Source: Flemingiibacterium sp045649205
Lineage (GTDB): Bacteria; Bacillota; Clostridia; Oscillospirales; CAG-272
Reading direction: 5' to 3'
DNA: 6,014 nucleotides
NCBI GenBank assembly: GCA_045649205.1
Contig: JAZRPJ010000037.1
Coordinates: 1 to 6,014, forward strand
The notes beneath the pieces were generated by a model. That model did no database searches, had not been told where the DNA came from, and worked only from the letters and a program-made list of their open reading frames with translations. This document shows positions 5,590 to 6,014 of this stretch, in pieces. The first letter of the stretch is position 1, and the number at the start of each line of letters is the position of its first letter. The position numbers were made by a program, and so were the translations under genes.

Positions 5590-5980
5590 TATAGGGTAAA
5601 GGCATACGGACATCGCGAATAGAGGCATCGAAGCAGCAAACTTCGCGCCTCCTGCGTGGGTCCCTACCCACTCCGGCGCCGGCTGTCGAGCAGACTACGT
5701 CTGCTTGCGACAGCGGCAGGCTTTGTAGCTGCCGCAGCACGAGGCGGCTTCGCCACCCGTGCCTCAATCCCTAGAACGGCAAACCTCTTCACGCAGACTA
5801 AAATCCGCCCCATGGGTTTGGCGGCTGAGTTAACTCCTACGTCATGTGATAACATCCATCGTCTGACCACACAAGCGAGTGATTCCACTGCCAAACGTAC
5901 CGTCCCTTGAAGCCTTAGCGGAAACGCTGATAGGGCGCTATACCCGAACATAGGTGCTGCCCCAAATGTGGACAGTTGGC
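5590..5980. other. Non-coding region with dense stem-forming potential: candidate structured RNA or ORF-less element
   Basis: No protein gene is convincing here: the two longest frames (84 codons plus, 95 codons minus) overlap on opposite strands, lack good ribosome binding sites and match no family I know. The stretch carries many local complementarities. CGCGAA 5614-5619 pairs with TTCGCG 5642-5647, and GTGGGT 5656-5661 with ACCCAC 5666-5671. There is a 10-bp palindrome CCGGCGCCGG at 5673-5682 and a 14-bp stem at 5682-5695/5699-5714. GCGGCAG 5713-5719 pairs with CTGCCGC 5729-5735, and GCACG 5737-5741 with CGTGC 5758-5762 around GGCG/CGCC. CCGCC 5805-5809 pairs with GGCGG 5820-5824, and AGCG 5917-5920 with CGCT 5925-5928 around GAAA. 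I do not recognise tRNA, rRNA, tmRNA, RNase P or SRP RNA. Strand and boundaries are unresolved, because perfect stems read equally on both strands. Confidence 0.45.
5682..5714. other. 14-bp hairpin with 2-nt bulge inside the non-coding region
   Basis: GCTGTCG 5682-5688 pairs with CGACAGC 5708-5714, and AGCAGAC 5689-5695 pairs with GTCTGCT 5699-5705. The loop is TAC, and TG (5706-5707) is bulged on one arm. It is the strongest single stem of the 3' region and adjoins a perfect 10-bp palindrome at 5673-5682. Confidence 0.7.
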
Positions 5981-6014
5981 GAAAGAGGAGGTGGAGGGTT
6001 GGGGAGGAGGGGGA
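5981..6014 (+). other. G-rich polypurine run at the window edge
   Basis: From 5981 the plus strand is almost only G and A, with G runs at 5996-5998, 6001-6004 and 6009-6013. AGGAGGTG at 5986-5993 is a near-ideal Shine-Dalgarno sequence, so a gene could begin at or beyond the right edge, but no start and frame can be fixed. A G-quadruplex or low-complexity sequence at a contig end are alternatives. Confidence 0.35.

Noticed and set aside
5656..5951. Overlapping small open frames on both strands (plus 5656-5910, minus 5664-5951)
   Set aside because: They are mutually antisense, rich in Ala/Arg/Ser from the GC-rich stems, and lack a convincing ribosome binding site. The region is better explained as non-coding structure.

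Overview
The window reads as chromosomal DNA of an anaerobic, low-G+C-lineage Firmicute, most likely a gut-type Clostridia of the Oscillospiraceae/Ruminococcaceae kind. This is inferred from three things: the gene content (recG, rarA, a YmdB-type phosphodiesterase and an NfnAB-type flavin/iron-sulfur pair), strong GGAG-type ribosome binding sites, and families of short CTCTCC-rich palindromic repeats between genes. Species cannot be assigned from the sequence alone.

Layout: all five recognisable genes lie on the plus strand and cover about 1-5530. (1) 1-900 is the 3' part of recG, open at the left edge. (2) 915-1014 is a compound palindromic repeat. (3) 1076-2317 is rarA (mgsA), whose stop overlaps by 4 bp the start of (4) a ymdB-type metallophosphoesterase at 2314-3099. 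After 28 bp comes (5) nfnA at 3128-3973. (6) A second copy of the compound repeat, inverted relative to the first, fills 3977-4081. (7) nfnB follows at 4118-5530. (8) A 14-15 bp perfect hairpin at 5538-5569 follows nfnB. (9) 5590-5980 has no credible protein gene but many potential stems. It is best described as a candidate structured RNA or multicopy non-coding element of unresolved strand. (10) The last ~34 bases are a G-rich polypurine run at the window edge.

How the genes work together: RecG and RarA both act at stalled or damaged replication forks. YmdB-type enzymes hydrolyse cyclic mononucleotides; its 4-bp overlap with rarA implies translational coupling rather than a shared pathway. 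NfnA and NfnB are the two subunits of the electron-bifurcating NADH-dependent ferredoxin:NADP+ oxidoreductase, which balances NADH, NADPH and reduced ferredoxin in fermenters. The same fold pair is often annotated as sulfide dehydrogenase SudBA or 'glutamate synthase GltA'. Unusually, the two subunit genes are separated by a 144-bp spacer containing the repeat.

The least explained parts are the two oppositely oriented copies of the ~100-bp compound repeat, with a base-pair-preserving difference between copies, and the structured 3' region.
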